From Chitinispirillaceae bacterium (lineage in GTDB: Bacteria; Fibrobacterota; Chitinivibrionia; Chitinivibrionales; Chitinispirillaceae), in NCBI GenBank assembly GCA_016929595.1, contig JAFGIN010000079.1, positions 1 to 64,000 on the forward strand: a stretch of DNA of 64,000 bases. The letters are read 5' to 3'. Positions 1 through 9,593 of the stretch are shown here, piece after piece (the stretch's first letter is position 1; the number at the start of each line of letters is the position of its first letter). Position numbers and translations under genes: made by a program. The notes under the pieces are model-generated. The model had not been told where the DNA came from. It saw nothing but the letters and a program-made list of their open reading frames with translations, and did not search any database.

Positions 1-2
1 AT

Positions 3-48
3 CCCATCCTTCCCCCGTTAACGGGGGAAGGTGCCGAAGGCGGATGGG
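3..48. repeat. Nested palindromic repeat (REP-like)
   Basis: A perfect 24-bp palindrome (positions 8-31, half-site CCTTCCCCCGTT) is nested inside an outer pair of arms, CCCATCC at 3-9 and GGATGGG at 42-48. The GC-rich block stands out from its AT-rich surroundings and lies downstream of the 3' end of the propeller gene. It resembles the short dispersed palindromic elements common in environmental bacterial genomes; that family assignment is inference. There is no T-run to make it a classical terminator. Confidence 0.6.
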
Positions 49-146
49 GGAAAATCAGATATATTCGCGATATACTATGTCGCTATGAATACTTTCACAA
101 TGCACTCCTTAATATTTTTTACCATTTTACCATTCAGATTTTTGTT

Positions 147-1499
147 TTACTTGACAATGCAAGTAGTTTTATTGTAAATCTCATCACCAGAATTGATAAA
201 GATCCTGTATATTCCGCTTGCAATGGTACACATTTCAATCTCAACAGTATGCATCTTGTTATTAAGGTAATACCGCATCTGGGGATAAAAAAACCTTCCT
301 GCCAGATCAATCAACTGCACTGATGCTTTTTCAGAACCGGATGTTTGAAAATTGACAACCAGTTTTTGTGGTGATGAAATCATTGTAAGATCTATATTAG
401 AATTTTGCCATTTTCCGTTTCTGATAATGCCGGAATTTTTTCTGGAGACTTTTCGAATATACCCTTTATCATGCTCAGTAACAAGCACATTTCCCTGATA
501 ATCAACCACTACCGATCTCACTTCCCTCACTTTAAAACCGGGGGTACGAAAATTTTCTCCATCACCGGTATGACTCTCTTTTTTATCTTTCCCATCAAGA
601 AAGATGTGGGCGACTCCGCTTGTATCAACATACCACACCTGACAACCCTCATGGGTAGCCAGAAAATAGCCGTTATCTTCAAGAAACCAGACTCCCCTGA
701 CACCATAAAACGCAGTCTGTAAAGCGGCAACTCCATCACCACCCCCGCTTGTCGCACCAGTACCGGCAATTACGATTTTTTCAGTATCCGACACTATTCT
801 GTAAACAAGATTTGCGGAACGGTCGGTCGCGACAATCGCACCCTTACTGTCCTGTGTAATATTTCCCAGTCCACTGAAACCATTTGCGCACAGTACAGCT
901 CCCCCGCCAGCAGTCCATCGTTTCACCGAATTTACACCAGCATACCAGATAGTATCCTCATTTTTACTTACCCATAACGCCCGTCCGCCACCAAATCCAT
1001 CATCATCTTTAAACACGGTTGTCATCTGACCATTTTTATCAACTTTTCTTACTTTTTTATTACCCAGATCAAGAATATAAAGCACACCACCCCTGCTCAC
1101 CCATAAACCGTTGGGGGAACTCAGTGCCTGTTCATTAGCTTTTCCATCACTGCCATCTCCCGCGGTATTGATTCCGGCAGCAGTAGTAATAATACCATCT
1201 TTATCTACTTTACGAATAGAATGGGCGTCTTTATCGGCGATATAAACATTACCAGATGAATCTGCCATTGCAAAATGTGGGCTGGACAATACAGCATCGA
1301 CTGCTTTATTACCTTCAAACGAAGTATCCCACTCATTTACTACTCCATCACCGCTTCCACCTCTGCCTGCGATGGTAGAAAGAATATCAAACGATCTGAC
1401 AAGCGACTCGAATTGATCTGAAAAAACAGTGTATGCAAAAAACAACAGCAACAGAGCTGATGTAACCTTTGTTTTATATCTCTGCGTGTATATAGTCAT
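147..1499 (-). CDS. Secreted NHL-repeat beta-propeller protein with C-terminal sorting-like domain
   Basis: An exported protein of about 450 residues. After a signal peptide (hydrophobic ALLLLFFAYTVF stretch) come repeated NHL-type blades, recognisable from recurring 'GNVYIADKDAHSIRKVDKDG'-like units with 'I(T)TAAG' turns, typical of extracellular six-bladed propellers that bind proteins or glycans. The last ~80 residues (SSPQKLVVNF... SGIYRIFINSG) resemble the small beta-sandwich sorting domains at the ends of secreted Fibrobacterota/Bacteroidota proteins. I chose the ATG at 1499 over the in-frame one at 1565 because AGAAAGG lies about 8 nt upstream and the signal peptide then starts cleanly. 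No catalytic motif is visible, and the ligand is unknown. Confidence 0.75.
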   Translation of the reverse strand: MTIYTQRYKTKVTSALLLLFFAYTVFSDQFESLVRSFDILSTIAGRGGSGDGVVNEWDTSFEGNKAVDAVLSSPHFAMADSSGNVYIADKDAHSIRKVDKDGIITTAAGINTAGDGSDGKANEQALSSPNGLWVSRGGVLYILDLGNKKVRKVDKNGQMTTVFKDDDGFGGGRALWVSKNEDTIWYAGVNSVKRWTAGGGAVLCANGFSGLGNITQDSKGAIVATDRSANLVYRIVSDTEKIVIAGTGATSGGGDGVAALQTAFYGVRGVWFLEDNGYFLATHEGCQVWYVDTSGVAHIFLDGKDKKESHTGDGENFRTPGFKVREVRSVVVDYQGNVLVTEHDKGYIRKVSRKNSGIIRNGKWQNSNIDLTMISSPQKLVVNFQTSGSEKASVQLIDLAGRFFYPQMRYYLNNKMHTVEIEMCTIASGIYRIFINSGDEIYNKTTCIVK

Positions 1500-1757
1500 C
1501 GAAAAACCTTTCTGAATGATTTCATACCTCAAGGATTGTATCAATAAGCTCTTTTTGCTGAACATTCCATATACAGAAAATATACTTCAGATAGAATTAC
1601 TTCGCTTAAATTCATTCTATTCTGCCGGAAATGCATCTTTTTTTCAAAATTTTTCGTATATTACCATTATTGCTACATCCGGTGAAAGAATGCTGGGGAC
1701 AAATGAAATTCCACCGGGTAAAATGTAACATCTTTTTATTCCAGTTGCCAAATACCG

Positions 1758-2480
1758 ATGAATATAAAGCTTATCCTGCTTATTCTTTATATAGCGATTA
1801 TTCCGATGAGTGCTCTTAACTCATCCCGGTCTATACATTCGCTCTTTTTTGCCGGACTGAACTGTTCGTATAGTACTATTGAAAGTTTTTACTACCTGTC
1901 TGGAAAAACGTACCATTTACCAGATAATTCCCACTTATTTTCACCTGAAATCGTTATCGGAAAAAGATTCTCTTTTAACCGTTTTCTATTTCTGTCTGCC
2001 AGTGCCCATTGCAGCTACGGTCTCAATAAATACGATCTCACGTACCCTCTCGTTATCAATAATCAATTATCAGATTGCCATTTTTATAAAACGTATCTTC
2101 AGATTGGCACCACATCACTAATTCATCTGCAGTTACCCGGCGATTCAAAAACCTTTTTCTTTTCTGTTGCAGTCGGTGGAGGAATTCACTACTCTTTTTA
2201 CAAAGAGATAGAACGCGAAAAAAATGGAGAGAAAAAGTTTGTTATCGACGACTACCTTGTAAAGCATTCAAAACCTGCAGGAAGTCTCGATCTTGGAATA
2301 TATATGGACATACCACGATCAGCCGGTAAGTGCTGGTGCCTGAATTACAATGTGCGTGTCTGGCAAACAGTCAACTATCAGGTATCAAAAGACCTTTTTC
2401 CGGTAGAGCCTGTAAAATATCAGGAATTTTTTATAACACATAGACTGGGTATTACGTACCTTTTCAGACCCTTTCTATAA
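1758..2480 (+). CDS. Predicted outer-membrane beta-barrel protein
   Basis: A 240-residue protein with an N-terminal signal peptide (MNIKLILLILYIAIIPMSA) followed by alternating polar/aromatic strands without further hydrophobic helices. It ends in a short strand with aromatic residues (THRLGITYLFRPFL), the usual look of a small outer-membrane barrel whose last strand is read by BamA. I recognise no specific family. It stands alone on the plus strand between two minus-strand genes. The Shine-Dalgarno is weak, so the start is chosen from the signal peptide. The call rests on composition and terminal pattern only. Confidence 0.55.
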   Translation: MNIKLILLILYIAIIPMSALNSSRSIHSLFFAGLNCSYSTIESFYYLSGKTYHLPDNSHLFSPEIVIGKRFSFNRFLFLSASAHCSYGLNKYDLTYPLVINNQLSDCHFYKTYLQIGTTSLIHLQLPGDSKTFFFSVAVGGGIHYSFYKEIEREKNGEKKFVIDDYLVKHSKPAGSLDLGIYMDIPRSAGKCWCLNYNVRVWQTVNYQVSKDLFPVEPVKYQEFFITHRLGITYLFRPFL

Positions 2481-2696
2481 CAGCATTTTAAAATAATCTG
2501 TAATTAGTCAGATACATTGACATCAACGTTTACGGGACCGCTCGTGATCCAGTGACGGGCGTGAAAAACGCGTTTAAACATCGTTTATCAACTTTTTGAA
2601 GTGGGCTCACTATTACATTTGCTAAAATTACTGTTACCGCTCAGAAGTCAGGATACAGAATTCTGGATATATGAGTGGTTGTATTGTATAAGCTTA

Positions 2697-3473
2697 TCAC
2701 ATTTTCGCTACAACAAACATATTTTTCCAGTTTTTACCAGTAATATAAAATTGACCTTTCCCATCATAAGCAATACCATTCAAAACGTTCTGTTGATCCT
2801 GCGGTGCTTCTTTTGCTACAATTTCTGTACAATCAATAATCCTTTTCACAATCCCGGCAGCAGGATCTATTTCAAATATAAAATCACTGAACCAGACGTT
2901 TGCATACAGTTTATCTCCGACCAGTTCAAGCTCATTTATATTGATCAACGGCTTTCCCGCCATGGTAATCGGGATTGATCTGAGAACCTCAAGACGATTA
3001 TTACGAACAGTAATTACATCGGTACCATCACTCATATAAAGATACCTGCTGTCACTTGTTAACCCCCACCCTTCCCCCTCATACGTAAGAGTCCCTGCCA
3101 CTTCAAGAGAGGGGATTGTATAGGTAATACATACCTGTTCTTTCCATGTTATCTGGTAAAGCAACCCGTCCAGCACTGCACACCCTTCAGCGAAAACATC
3201 GGGAACATTGCGTGACTCAACGACAGTCCCGCTGGTATCGAGGATACGAATCGTTGACTTTCCGTTAATCCCGGTACTTTCATACAATGCCCCACCCATA
3301 AAGAATAACCCTTGTGTAAAAGCTGTCGTATCATGTGGGATTACTTTAAGAATAACCGGTTTCACTTTTGGAATCGACTCAAAATCCGGCCGTTGTTCAG
3401 TCTGCCTTTTACCACCGCAGGTAATCAGGCAAAAAGAGCATAGTACAATTGTCAAATACTCAAATATATGCAT
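2697..3473 (-). CDS. Glutaminyl-peptide cyclotransferase (bacterial/plant-type five-bladed propeller)
   Basis: Matches the bacterial/plant-type glutaminyl cyclase family, which converts N-terminal Gln to pyroglutamate in exported proteins. Family signatures are HDTTAFTQGL near the start of the mature protein, YESTG, 'EGWGLTSD..LYMSDGT', 'NELE...LYANVW' and the terminal 'LNGIAYD...YITGKNW'. The N-terminus is a signal or lipoprotein leader (MHIFEYLTIVLCSFCLITC; Thr before Cys makes the lipobox atypical). The start at 3473 gives AGGA about 11 nt upstream and a 19-nt gap from the preceding gene; the in-frame ATG at 3554 would overlap that gene by 62 nt. It probably forms an operon with the upstream surface protease. 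Confidence 0.85.
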   Translation of the reverse strand: MHIFEYLTIVLCSFCLITCGGKRQTEQRPDFESIPKVKPVILKVIPHDTTAFTQGLFFMGGALYESTGINGKSTIRILDTSGTVVESRNVPDVFAEGCAVLDGLLYQITWKEQVCITYTIPSLEVAGTLTYEGEGWGLTSDSRYLYMSDGTDVITVRNNRLEVLRSIPITMAGKPLININELELVGDKLYANVWFSDFIFEIDPAAGIVKRIIDCTEIVAKEAPQDQQNVLNGIAYDGKGQFYITGKNWKNMFVVAKM

Positions 3474-3492
3474 TATCGAAAAATCCTGTCGG

Positions 3493-6400
3493 TTAAATGC
3501 CCCAAAGCAGAGAAAACATCGCTTTTTTCTCAAGAAAATGGTAGTTAAAATCAAGTGTCAGTCCGGAATTGAACAGATAGGCTTTTGTTGCTCCACAAGT
3601 CAAAGAGATATTCAATATATGGTCTATATAGAGGTTGTCATTGAAAGAATACTTTTTGAATGCAGTGCTGTTAAAATCACTTTTTTTGACAAACTCTTCA
3701 TTGGTAACACACGAAAGTGTATATCCTACTTTTCCATAAAGAGCATCCCAGTAACGTGTCAGTTTCACATTGATATCTTTTACCAAAGGGTGCACATACG
3801 CCGCCGAGACGTTTGTCAGGTAGTATTTTCCGGACCCATCATCAAACTTTTTATCATACCCCGACAATACTACTGAAGTATCCATCGACTGAATAAAAAA
3901 GGTTCCAGACAATTGCAACGCGCTATACTTTGCAATCTGGATAGAATGCATCCCGCCGATTCCCGCAAAATAACCTTTACTCTGCAGATACTCAGTAGAT
4001 TCATTACCGTAAAAATCAATACTTGTATACGAGATCGGAATCCCCAGAGGTGTATAGGTAGCGCTCAAAACTGATACATCAGCCATGTTATAGGCGATAT
4101 CTGTATTCACATAACCATCACGTGTCCATCTTAAAGTAATCGGTATCTGATACTCATAATTCAACTGCAGAGGCATCCAGGAATAATCAACTCCAATTGA
4201 GCCGTAAAGATTTCTCAAGATCTGCTGATCGAGTGCAACGTTTGTTGTCAACATATATGGTACCGTAATATTCAACATTAAAAGTTGAACACTCATAGAG
4301 AAATCGACAGGACCGAGCTCCCTTCCGAATGTCAATCCTGGAGCAATAAGCGGCACCATCGGGGTGGTCGCAGTACCATCATCATTTCTTTGAGTAGAAG
4401 ATGAGTAACTCCTTATCTCATTGACTGATAATGATCGCAGTGATTTATCCACAGGCGTGAGATTTTTGTCATCTTCATTGAATGGTGAAAAAGAGTTGTC
4501 CTGTAAAAGAAGGCTCCCGTGCTCTTTTGAATAAAAATTATCTGTATTTTTAACTCTGGTAAAATTTTTAAAAATCCCAACGTCCATCACTAACCCGAAA
4601 AAGGACTTACCCAGAGGATCAGATTTTAATGACTGCAGCCGCGCGGTAATATTGAGCATAGATGTATCCTTATAAGGTATGTACTGCTTTGTCAGAAGAC
4701 TTCTGTTAGTCTGATATGTTCCCGAGAGAAGCATCTCCCAGACTGGTCGCAGCAGTGTACTTTTATAAGGACGTGATTTAATAACCACATTTCCCTGAGG
4801 TACAGGTAATGAAGAAAAAGAGCATCGACAAAAAGTCGAATCCGGAGTATACGAATACGACATTGGAGAAATTTCTGTAATGGCAAACCCTGATGCGCCA
4901 TAACGTGATGCCAGAATTTTTCCATCAGGGGTTCTAAAAGGAGTAAAGTATCCGCCGACAGCATCCGTATGACGCTTAAGTTCTGCCCCTGATGAATCAA
5001 TCGAATAGATATTATAGATCCCGTCAAAGTCTGCACTGAAATAGATCCTGCCATCATCTGCAAACATGGGAGTCTCGATCTGAGCAAAGGAACTCAGCAA
5101 TGAACGCATCTGTGTTCCATCATGGATGAACAGTTGCGATTTACCGTTAATAAGTTTTGAAATCACCAGCTTATTTATATCGTTGCCGCATTGGGTGACA
5201 TGCATAACCGTTTCTCCGATGGGTTCTTTGCCAAGTGAAACAAACTTTCGATCTTTAAGAGAATACCTGTACGTTCCAAAAATTCCTTTCACATATCGCA
5301 CACAGATCAGACTGTTTCCATCAGGAGAGACTGCAAGATCATACACCCGCGCATCCCGACTTATCCGCTCTTTGCTGCCTGTTCCAAGGTCGATTGAAAA
5401 TACATCATTGAGGTATGATCCCCTGCGGTTAGGATTGCGGGATTTAACAAAGTAAATTTTCTTTCCATCAGGAGAAAATGCCAGGGCGGTATGTGCATGA
5501 TTTTCTTTGACAACAGTTTCTCCGCTCCTGAGATCCCGTACATAAAGGTCCGTTCTGCTACCATCATCTTTTCCACTTGAAAAATAAGCAAGATACCTCT
5601 TATCAGGTGAAACTTCCGGTGAAAAGTTGTACACTCCAGATGAAACAAGTACCTTCTCTTCAGTGCTCTTTCCAGAAATCATTTCTCTGTATTCATTTTT
5701 TAGTGAGTCACGCCAATGCGTATATAACCTGCTCAGTGAATAACCTGTAAATTCAGAAAAATAGATGTCAAAATTCAGACCGTAATTAGAACAATTCTTA
5801 AAAAATTGGGCAAGTTTTTCCTTTCCAATCTCCCGCTCTATATGCTTTGTAAAACTGAAACCGTGGTTGTACACCATCTCGTTTCCAAGACTGTTATGGT
5901 TGAAATGCCCCATCTCATCAAGAGTCAGTTCCTTACCGTTGAGAATCGCGCATCGCAGAACCATATCCCTGCGCGAATCCCAGCAGTCATTTCCCTGATG
6001 CTCTGTCTGGAGCTGAGCAATTCCTTCTGAAAGCCAGTTTGGAAACGTAGTAATTCTTGGAAACACCTCCCCCAGAGCAATCGTTTCATCAGGAGATTGC
6101 AAGTTAACACTTGCAGCTATATCGATCAGCTGAATCTGTTTATTGTTTTCCATTGTTAAAATGTGAGTTAATTCGTGCGTGATTACATTGCGCAGCCATG
6201 TATTGCAGGAGCGTAAATCAAACCTGGAGTCAGGAATCCAGACCATGATATTGGCTGATGTCCACTCTGCCCACCCATTGCTGTAATCGTCATAATCAGC
6301 TAAAGAAAGATTGATCTTTCCCTTGGGTTTGTACCCGTACACGCCACTTATTGCAGCATACACCTCTTCAGCGATTTTCCAGGCCGGATACACAGCCGCT

Positions 6401-6537
6401 TCAACATCATCATAATAATTTATTTTGAAATGCTCTGTTGAAACCGATTTCCATCTGATTTCCGGATGATTAAATGAAAATGCTGAGACACAAATCACAC
6501 TTGAGAGTATGACAAATTTTGCCAGAAAATTTCCCAT
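3493..6537 (-). CDS. Surface gluzincin metalloprotease with WD40-like propeller and C-terminal barrel region
   Basis: A 1014-residue exported protein. After a signal peptide (about 1-20) lies a peptidase-MA-like zinc protease domain with HELTH at 121-125 and the downstream glutamate in WLSEG (E171), the two zinc-binding elements of gluzincins. Residues ~300-560 carry repeated 'SPDGKKIYFV'/'SPDGNSLICV' blades of the PD40/TolB type. The remainder is strand-rich with aromatic girdle residues and ends 'FSLLWGI', suggesting an outer-membrane barrel or surface-antigen-like domain. Substrate is unknown. The glutaminyl cyclase gene follows 19 nt later, so processing and capping of exported proteins may be linked (inference). 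A weak AGAAGTGA lies just upstream of the start. Confidence 0.75.
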   Translation of the reverse strand: MGNFLAKFVILSSVICVSAFSFNHPEIRWKSVSTEHFKINYYDDVEAAVYPAWKIAEEVYAAISGVYGYKPKGKINLSLADYDDYSNGWAEWTSANIMVWIPDSRFDLRSCNTWLRNVITHELTHILTMENNKQIQLIDIAASVNLQSPDETIALGEVFPRITTFPNWLSEGIAQLQTEHQGNDCWDSRRDMVLRCAILNGKELTLDEMGHFNHNSLGNEMVYNHGFSFTKHIEREIGKEKLAQFFKNCSNYGLNFDIYFSEFTGYSLSRLYTHWRDSLKNEYREMISGKSTEEKVLVSSGVYNFSPEVSPDKRYLAYFSSGKDDGSRTDLYVRDLRSGETVVKENHAHTALAFSPDGKKIYFVKSRNPNRRGSYLNDVFSIDLGTGSKERISRDARVYDLAVSPDGNSLICVRYVKGIFGTYRYSLKDRKFVSLGKEPIGETVMHVTQCGNDINKLVISKLINGKSQLFIHDGTQMRSLLSSFAQIETPMFADDGRIYFSADFDGIYNIYSIDSSGAELKRHTDAVGGYFTPFRTPDGKILASRYGASGFAITEISPMSYSYTPDSTFCRCSFSSLPVPQGNVVIKSRPYKSTLLRPVWEMLLSGTYQTNRSLLTKQYIPYKDTSMLNITARLQSLKSDPLGKSFFGLVMDVGIFKNFTRVKNTDNFYSKEHGSLLLQDNSFSPFNEDDKNLTPVDKSLRSLSVNEIRSYSSSTQRNDDGTATTPMVPLIAPGLTFGRELGPVDFSMSVQLLMLNITVPYMLTTNVALDQQILRNLYGSIGVDYSWMPLQLNYEYQIPITLRWTRDGYVNTDIAYNMADVSVLSATYTPLGIPISYTSIDFYGNESTEYLQSKGYFAGIGGMHSIQIAKYSALQLSGTFFIQSMDTSVVLSGYDKKFDDGSGKYYLTNVSAAYVHPLVKDINVKLTRYWDALYGKVGYTLSCVTNEEFVKKSDFNSTAFKKYSFNDNLYIDHILNISLTCGATKAYLFNSGLTLDFNYHFLEKKAMFSLLWGI

Positions 6538-6813
6538 TGGATCACTTCTTTTTAATGGTGATATAATAATCCTGAAAAACAGATCAATCCGCTGCGGTTT
6601 TTAAGATTAAAATAGTACTCTAATATACAACCTTCAAATCGACAGGGAAAGAGATGCTATAATGTAGGCTTCTTCGAAATATCAGTAAAAAATTGTATTG
6701 TACCGGAAGATGCCGGTTTGTATTTTAATATGTAAAGACTTTTAAAAGAACTATAGGTGTTATCCAATATGTATGAAAATTACAGCATACAATTTCTAAG
6801 GATTGAATTTTTT

Positions 6814-8025
6814 ATGTGTTTTATTGGTCAGCATACCATCAGGCAATGTAATGTTTATTCCCTTATTATTCTAATAATATTGTTGGGGATTTCTTCTGTA
6901 TCATCAGATCCGATAGCAAGTGGGAAACAAAAATTTCTTGGAAATGTAACCGGCTCAAATCCGCCAGCTGACTTTTCTACTTACTGGAACCAGATAACCC
7001 CGGAAAATTCTGGAAAATGGGGTGTCGTCGAGCAGATTAGAAATGAGATGAAATGGGAAGCTGTTCAAAAAGCTTACGATTTTGCCAAACAGAATGGATA
7101 TCCTTTTAAACAACACACCTTTGTCTGGGGCCGACAGGAACCGCAATGGATTAAAGACCTCACACCCGAAGAACAGAAAGCTGAGATAGAAGAGTTTATT
7201 CGTCTCTATGCAGAAAAATTTCCTGAAACCGACTTTGTTGATGTTGTTAATGAGCCACTTAATGATCCGGCATCATATCGGGAAGCTCTCGGTGGTGCAG
7301 GAACCACAGGGTGGGATTGGGTGATATGGGCTTTTCAAAAGGCAAGAGAGTACCTTCCGAAAACGAAACTGTTGTTGAATGAATATAACATTATCAATGA
7401 CAATGCTATGACGGACAAGTATCTGGAGATAATAAATCTTCTAAAGGAACGTAACCTCATAGACGCCATAGGTGATCAGGCACATTGTTTCAATCTTCAG
7501 GAATCCAAACCGGAAATTCTTAAAGGAAATCTTGACAGACTTGCTGCAACTGGATTACCTCTTTACATTACTGAACTCGATCTTGAGGGGAATGATACAC
7601 TGCAACTACAGCGATATCAGAAGTATTTCCCCGTTTTATGGGAGCATCCTGCAGTAAAAGGGGTAACTCTGTGGGGATATCGGTACAAGCGTACCTGGAA
7701 AGAGACGACATGGCTTCTGGACTCAATTGGTGGAGAACGGCCGGCACTGACATGGCTGCGAGAGTATGTTGCAACACACAGTAGTGTTTTACCGAAAAAA
7801 ATTAGCAGAAAGCATACATCCTCTGAGATTTTTATCAATAATACAATGATACAGACCGCTGAAAAAAAACCTGTACTGATTGAAATATTTACCGTTAATG
7901 GAAAAAAGGCTGGCTCAGTAACTGTAACAGGCTCTGTTCCCGTTTCTTATTTCAACCTTTCAGGCGGGAGTTACATAATCCGGGCGAACCGTTTACATTT
8001 ATTAATGTTATATGTTGCAAACTGA
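6814..8025 (+). CDS. Secreted GH10 endo-beta-1,4-xylanase
   Basis: A glycoside hydrolase family 10 catalytic barrel. The acid/base glutamate sits in DVVNEPLND (E147 counted from this start) and the nucleophile in YITELDLEG (E254). Other GH10 landmarks are TPENSGKW, LLLNEYN and the late TLWGY. The usual 'VWH' strand motif reads HTFVWGRQEPQW, replacing the usual His with Gly, a variant I believe occurs in some GH10 branches. After the barrel, residues ~335-403 form a short beta-sandwich sorting-like domain (IEIFTVNGKKAG... GSYIIRA). I start at 6814 because TAAGGATT lies about 10 nt upstream; an in-frame ATG at 6757 would add 19 residues before the signal peptide. Role: extracellular xylan cleavage. 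Confidence 0.9.
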   Translation: MCFIGQHTIRQCNVYSLIILIILLGISSVSSDPIASGKQKFLGNVTGSNPPADFSTYWNQITPENSGKWGVVEQIRNEMKWEAVQKAYDFAKQNGYPFKQHTFVWGRQEPQWIKDLTPEEQKAEIEEFIRLYAEKFPETDFVDVVNEPLNDPASYREALGGAGTTGWDWVIWAFQKAREYLPKTKLLLNEYNIINDNAMTDKYLEIINLLKERNLIDAIGDQAHCFNLQESKPEILKGNLDRLAATGLPLYITELDLEGNDTLQLQRYQKYFPVLWEHPAVKGVTLWGYRYKRTWKETTWLLDSIGGERPALTWLREYVATHSSVLPKKISRKHTSSEIFINNTMIQTAEKKPVLIEIFTVNGKKAGSVTVTGSVPVSYFNLSGGSYIIRANRLHLLMLYVAN

Positions 8026-8220
8026 TTGTGTTTGTCACTTAGGAGAAATCCTTTTCTGATCAATTTCATATTAATGACGAATATATTTCCAGGCATTCAG
8101 TTATTGTCCTTGCTTTGATATGAAATTATTAGTATATACATTATCGGGTCGGTGTCATTATCATGTTTATTTTGATACTACCGTTTTATTGCAGGGAACA
8201 ATTAAAAAAAGGACGTACTG

Positions 8221-8553
8221 ATGGCCTTTGCATATGATCATGATAAGTTTGTCGCCAAGAATCGTTCGCTTGCCTCAGCGGAGGAGATGAACACCAAAGA
8301 TAAAAATCTTGAAAAAAAGGGGTACTCCCGAATACGGGAAAATCAGGAGGGATCCTGTTTTAAATGTAAGTTTAAAAACGGGTGTAGTGAATTCCGTGCT
8401 AAAAGAAGCGGAGGATCAACCGGTGTGGTTTCTTTTGGTGGAAATGAAACGTTTCTCTGTGACAAGTTCGTTCCTGCACCATCACAAACGAAAACGATGT
8501 CTGATCGGCAAATTAAATCTTTACTGAAAAACACCAGACGCACTCTTCATTGA
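8221..8553 (+). CDS. Small Cys-containing protein of unknown function
   Basis: A 110-residue, basic, apparently cytoplasmic protein with no signal peptide. Four cysteines are arranged as CFKCKFKNGC in the middle and FLCDKF about 35 residues later, with 'VVSFGGNETFLCDKF' between, so a small metal-binding (zinc or Fe-S) site is plausible but unproven. AAAAGGACG about 5 nt upstream of the ATG is a good ribosome-binding site, which argues for a real gene. It stands alone between GH10 and the membrane pair. I recognise no named family. Confidence 0.65.
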   Translation: MAFAYDHDKFVAKNRSLASAEEMNTKDKNLEKKGYSRIRENQEGSCFKCKFKNGCSEFRAKRSGGSTGVVSFGGNETFLCDKFVPAPSQTKTMSDRQIKSLLKNTRRTLH

Positions 8554-8877
8554 ATCCGGAAAACTCTTTCCCGATCAATGGAGTTGTAGTGTCAGCACTT
8601 TGGTACCTCTAATTTATGTGAATATAGTATGTTGTTGTTATTTTCTGATGTGTAGTCTGATGAACGCTTCTGTTTATTTAAATTATTGTTCCAATTACCA
8701 TTCTACGATCTTATTTTCTTGAGTGGAGACACATACGTCCAGTTTGAGATTTGAAATTTTACTATCAACATGTCGTAAAAATTATATTCCGGAATAGTCA
8801 CACTTTAAGGTTTCTACCTAACCTAAAAATCTGAATATCATGACTACCTTCTCAAGGTATTCAACTCAGGAGCAACA
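8554..8877. other. Intergenic region upstream of the membrane-protein pair
   Basis: This 324-nt AT-rich stretch holds no convincing reading frame, RNA gene or terminator hairpin. The promoter for the gene starting at 8878 must lie here, and CAGGAG just before that ATG is the ribosome-binding site. I could not place -35/-10 boxes with confidence. Confidence 0.4.
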
Positions 8878-9588
8878 ATGGAACAATCACCACTTGAACT
8901 ATACGAAACCGCATACAAACTTCATTACGTACAGAACCGGATTTCTGATGCTCTTTTACATTATCAGAAAATTATCGAGGTATTTCCGGACTCCAATGAG
9001 TGCGGATATGCCTCTATTCAAATTCAAAAAATTAAAGCTGAAAATCTTGCTAATGAGCTCAAAAAAGCCGGAAAGGTTCTACATCCGGCAGCAATGGTTG
9101 CTCTTATACTCGGAGCCATGTCACTGATTCTTGTTGCTACATTTGGTATCATTCTCAATGGAAAAGTAAACCTTGAAAGTAAAAAAACAACTCTCACCCT
9201 CAGAGCTTTGAGCAGAATGGAAAATGGTGACGATGAAGGTGCTCTCAAAATTCTTACTGAGTTGAAAATCCTTTCCAGTAAGAATATTCTTCCTTTCGAA
9301 CTTTCTGCAGACATTCTCGCTAAACAGAACAAATTTTCTGAAGCCCGTGAAGAGTTTTCGCTTTTTTATAAACTCAACCCCCACTATCAGCCATCAGAAG
9401 CCGAAAAAAAAGTTATTCAGAAACTTGATGAAAAAAAAGCTGGCAAAAAGAAGAAAACTCCCTCAAAAAAGTCAAACGATGTCTCGTTTAACAGTGAAAA
9501 AAAGGATCACGTACCTTCACCGGTCAGAAAAACTGTTGTAGAGAAAAATCAGTTAATTATACATTCCGACAGTGTATCATATTTTTAA
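8878..9588 (+). CDS. TPR-like protein with single membrane span
   Basis: A 236-residue protein. Residues ~5-50 form a TPR-like helical pair (SPLELYETAYKLHYVQN..DALLHYQKIIEVFPDS), followed by one membrane helix (~68-95, AMVALILGAMSLILVATFGIIL). A second TPR-like segment lies at ~105-170 (DDEGALKILTELKIL...NKFSEAREEFSLFYKLNP), then a Lys-rich tail. TPRs usually scaffold protein complexes; here they flank the membrane. A good CAGGAG precedes the start. The next gene begins 5 nt after the stop, so the two are almost certainly cotranscribed. No specific family is recognised. Confidence 0.7.
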   Translation: MEQSPLELYETAYKLHYVQNRISDALLHYQKIIEVFPDSNECGYASIQIQKIKAENLANELKKAGKVLHPAAMVALILGAMSLILVATFGIILNGKVNLESKKTTLTLRALSRMENGDDEGALKILTELKILSSKNILPFELSADILAKQNKFSEAREEFSLFYKLNPHYQPSEAEKKVIQKLDEKKAGKKKKTPSKKSNDVSFNSEKKDHVPSPVRKTVVEKNQLIIHSDSVSYF

Positions 9589-9593
9589 TTATT

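Noticed and set aside
3208-3876. 222-codon plus-strand frame over the glutaminyl cyclase and protease genes
   Set aside because: Antisense to two genes with clear family motifs; no start site or domain of its own.
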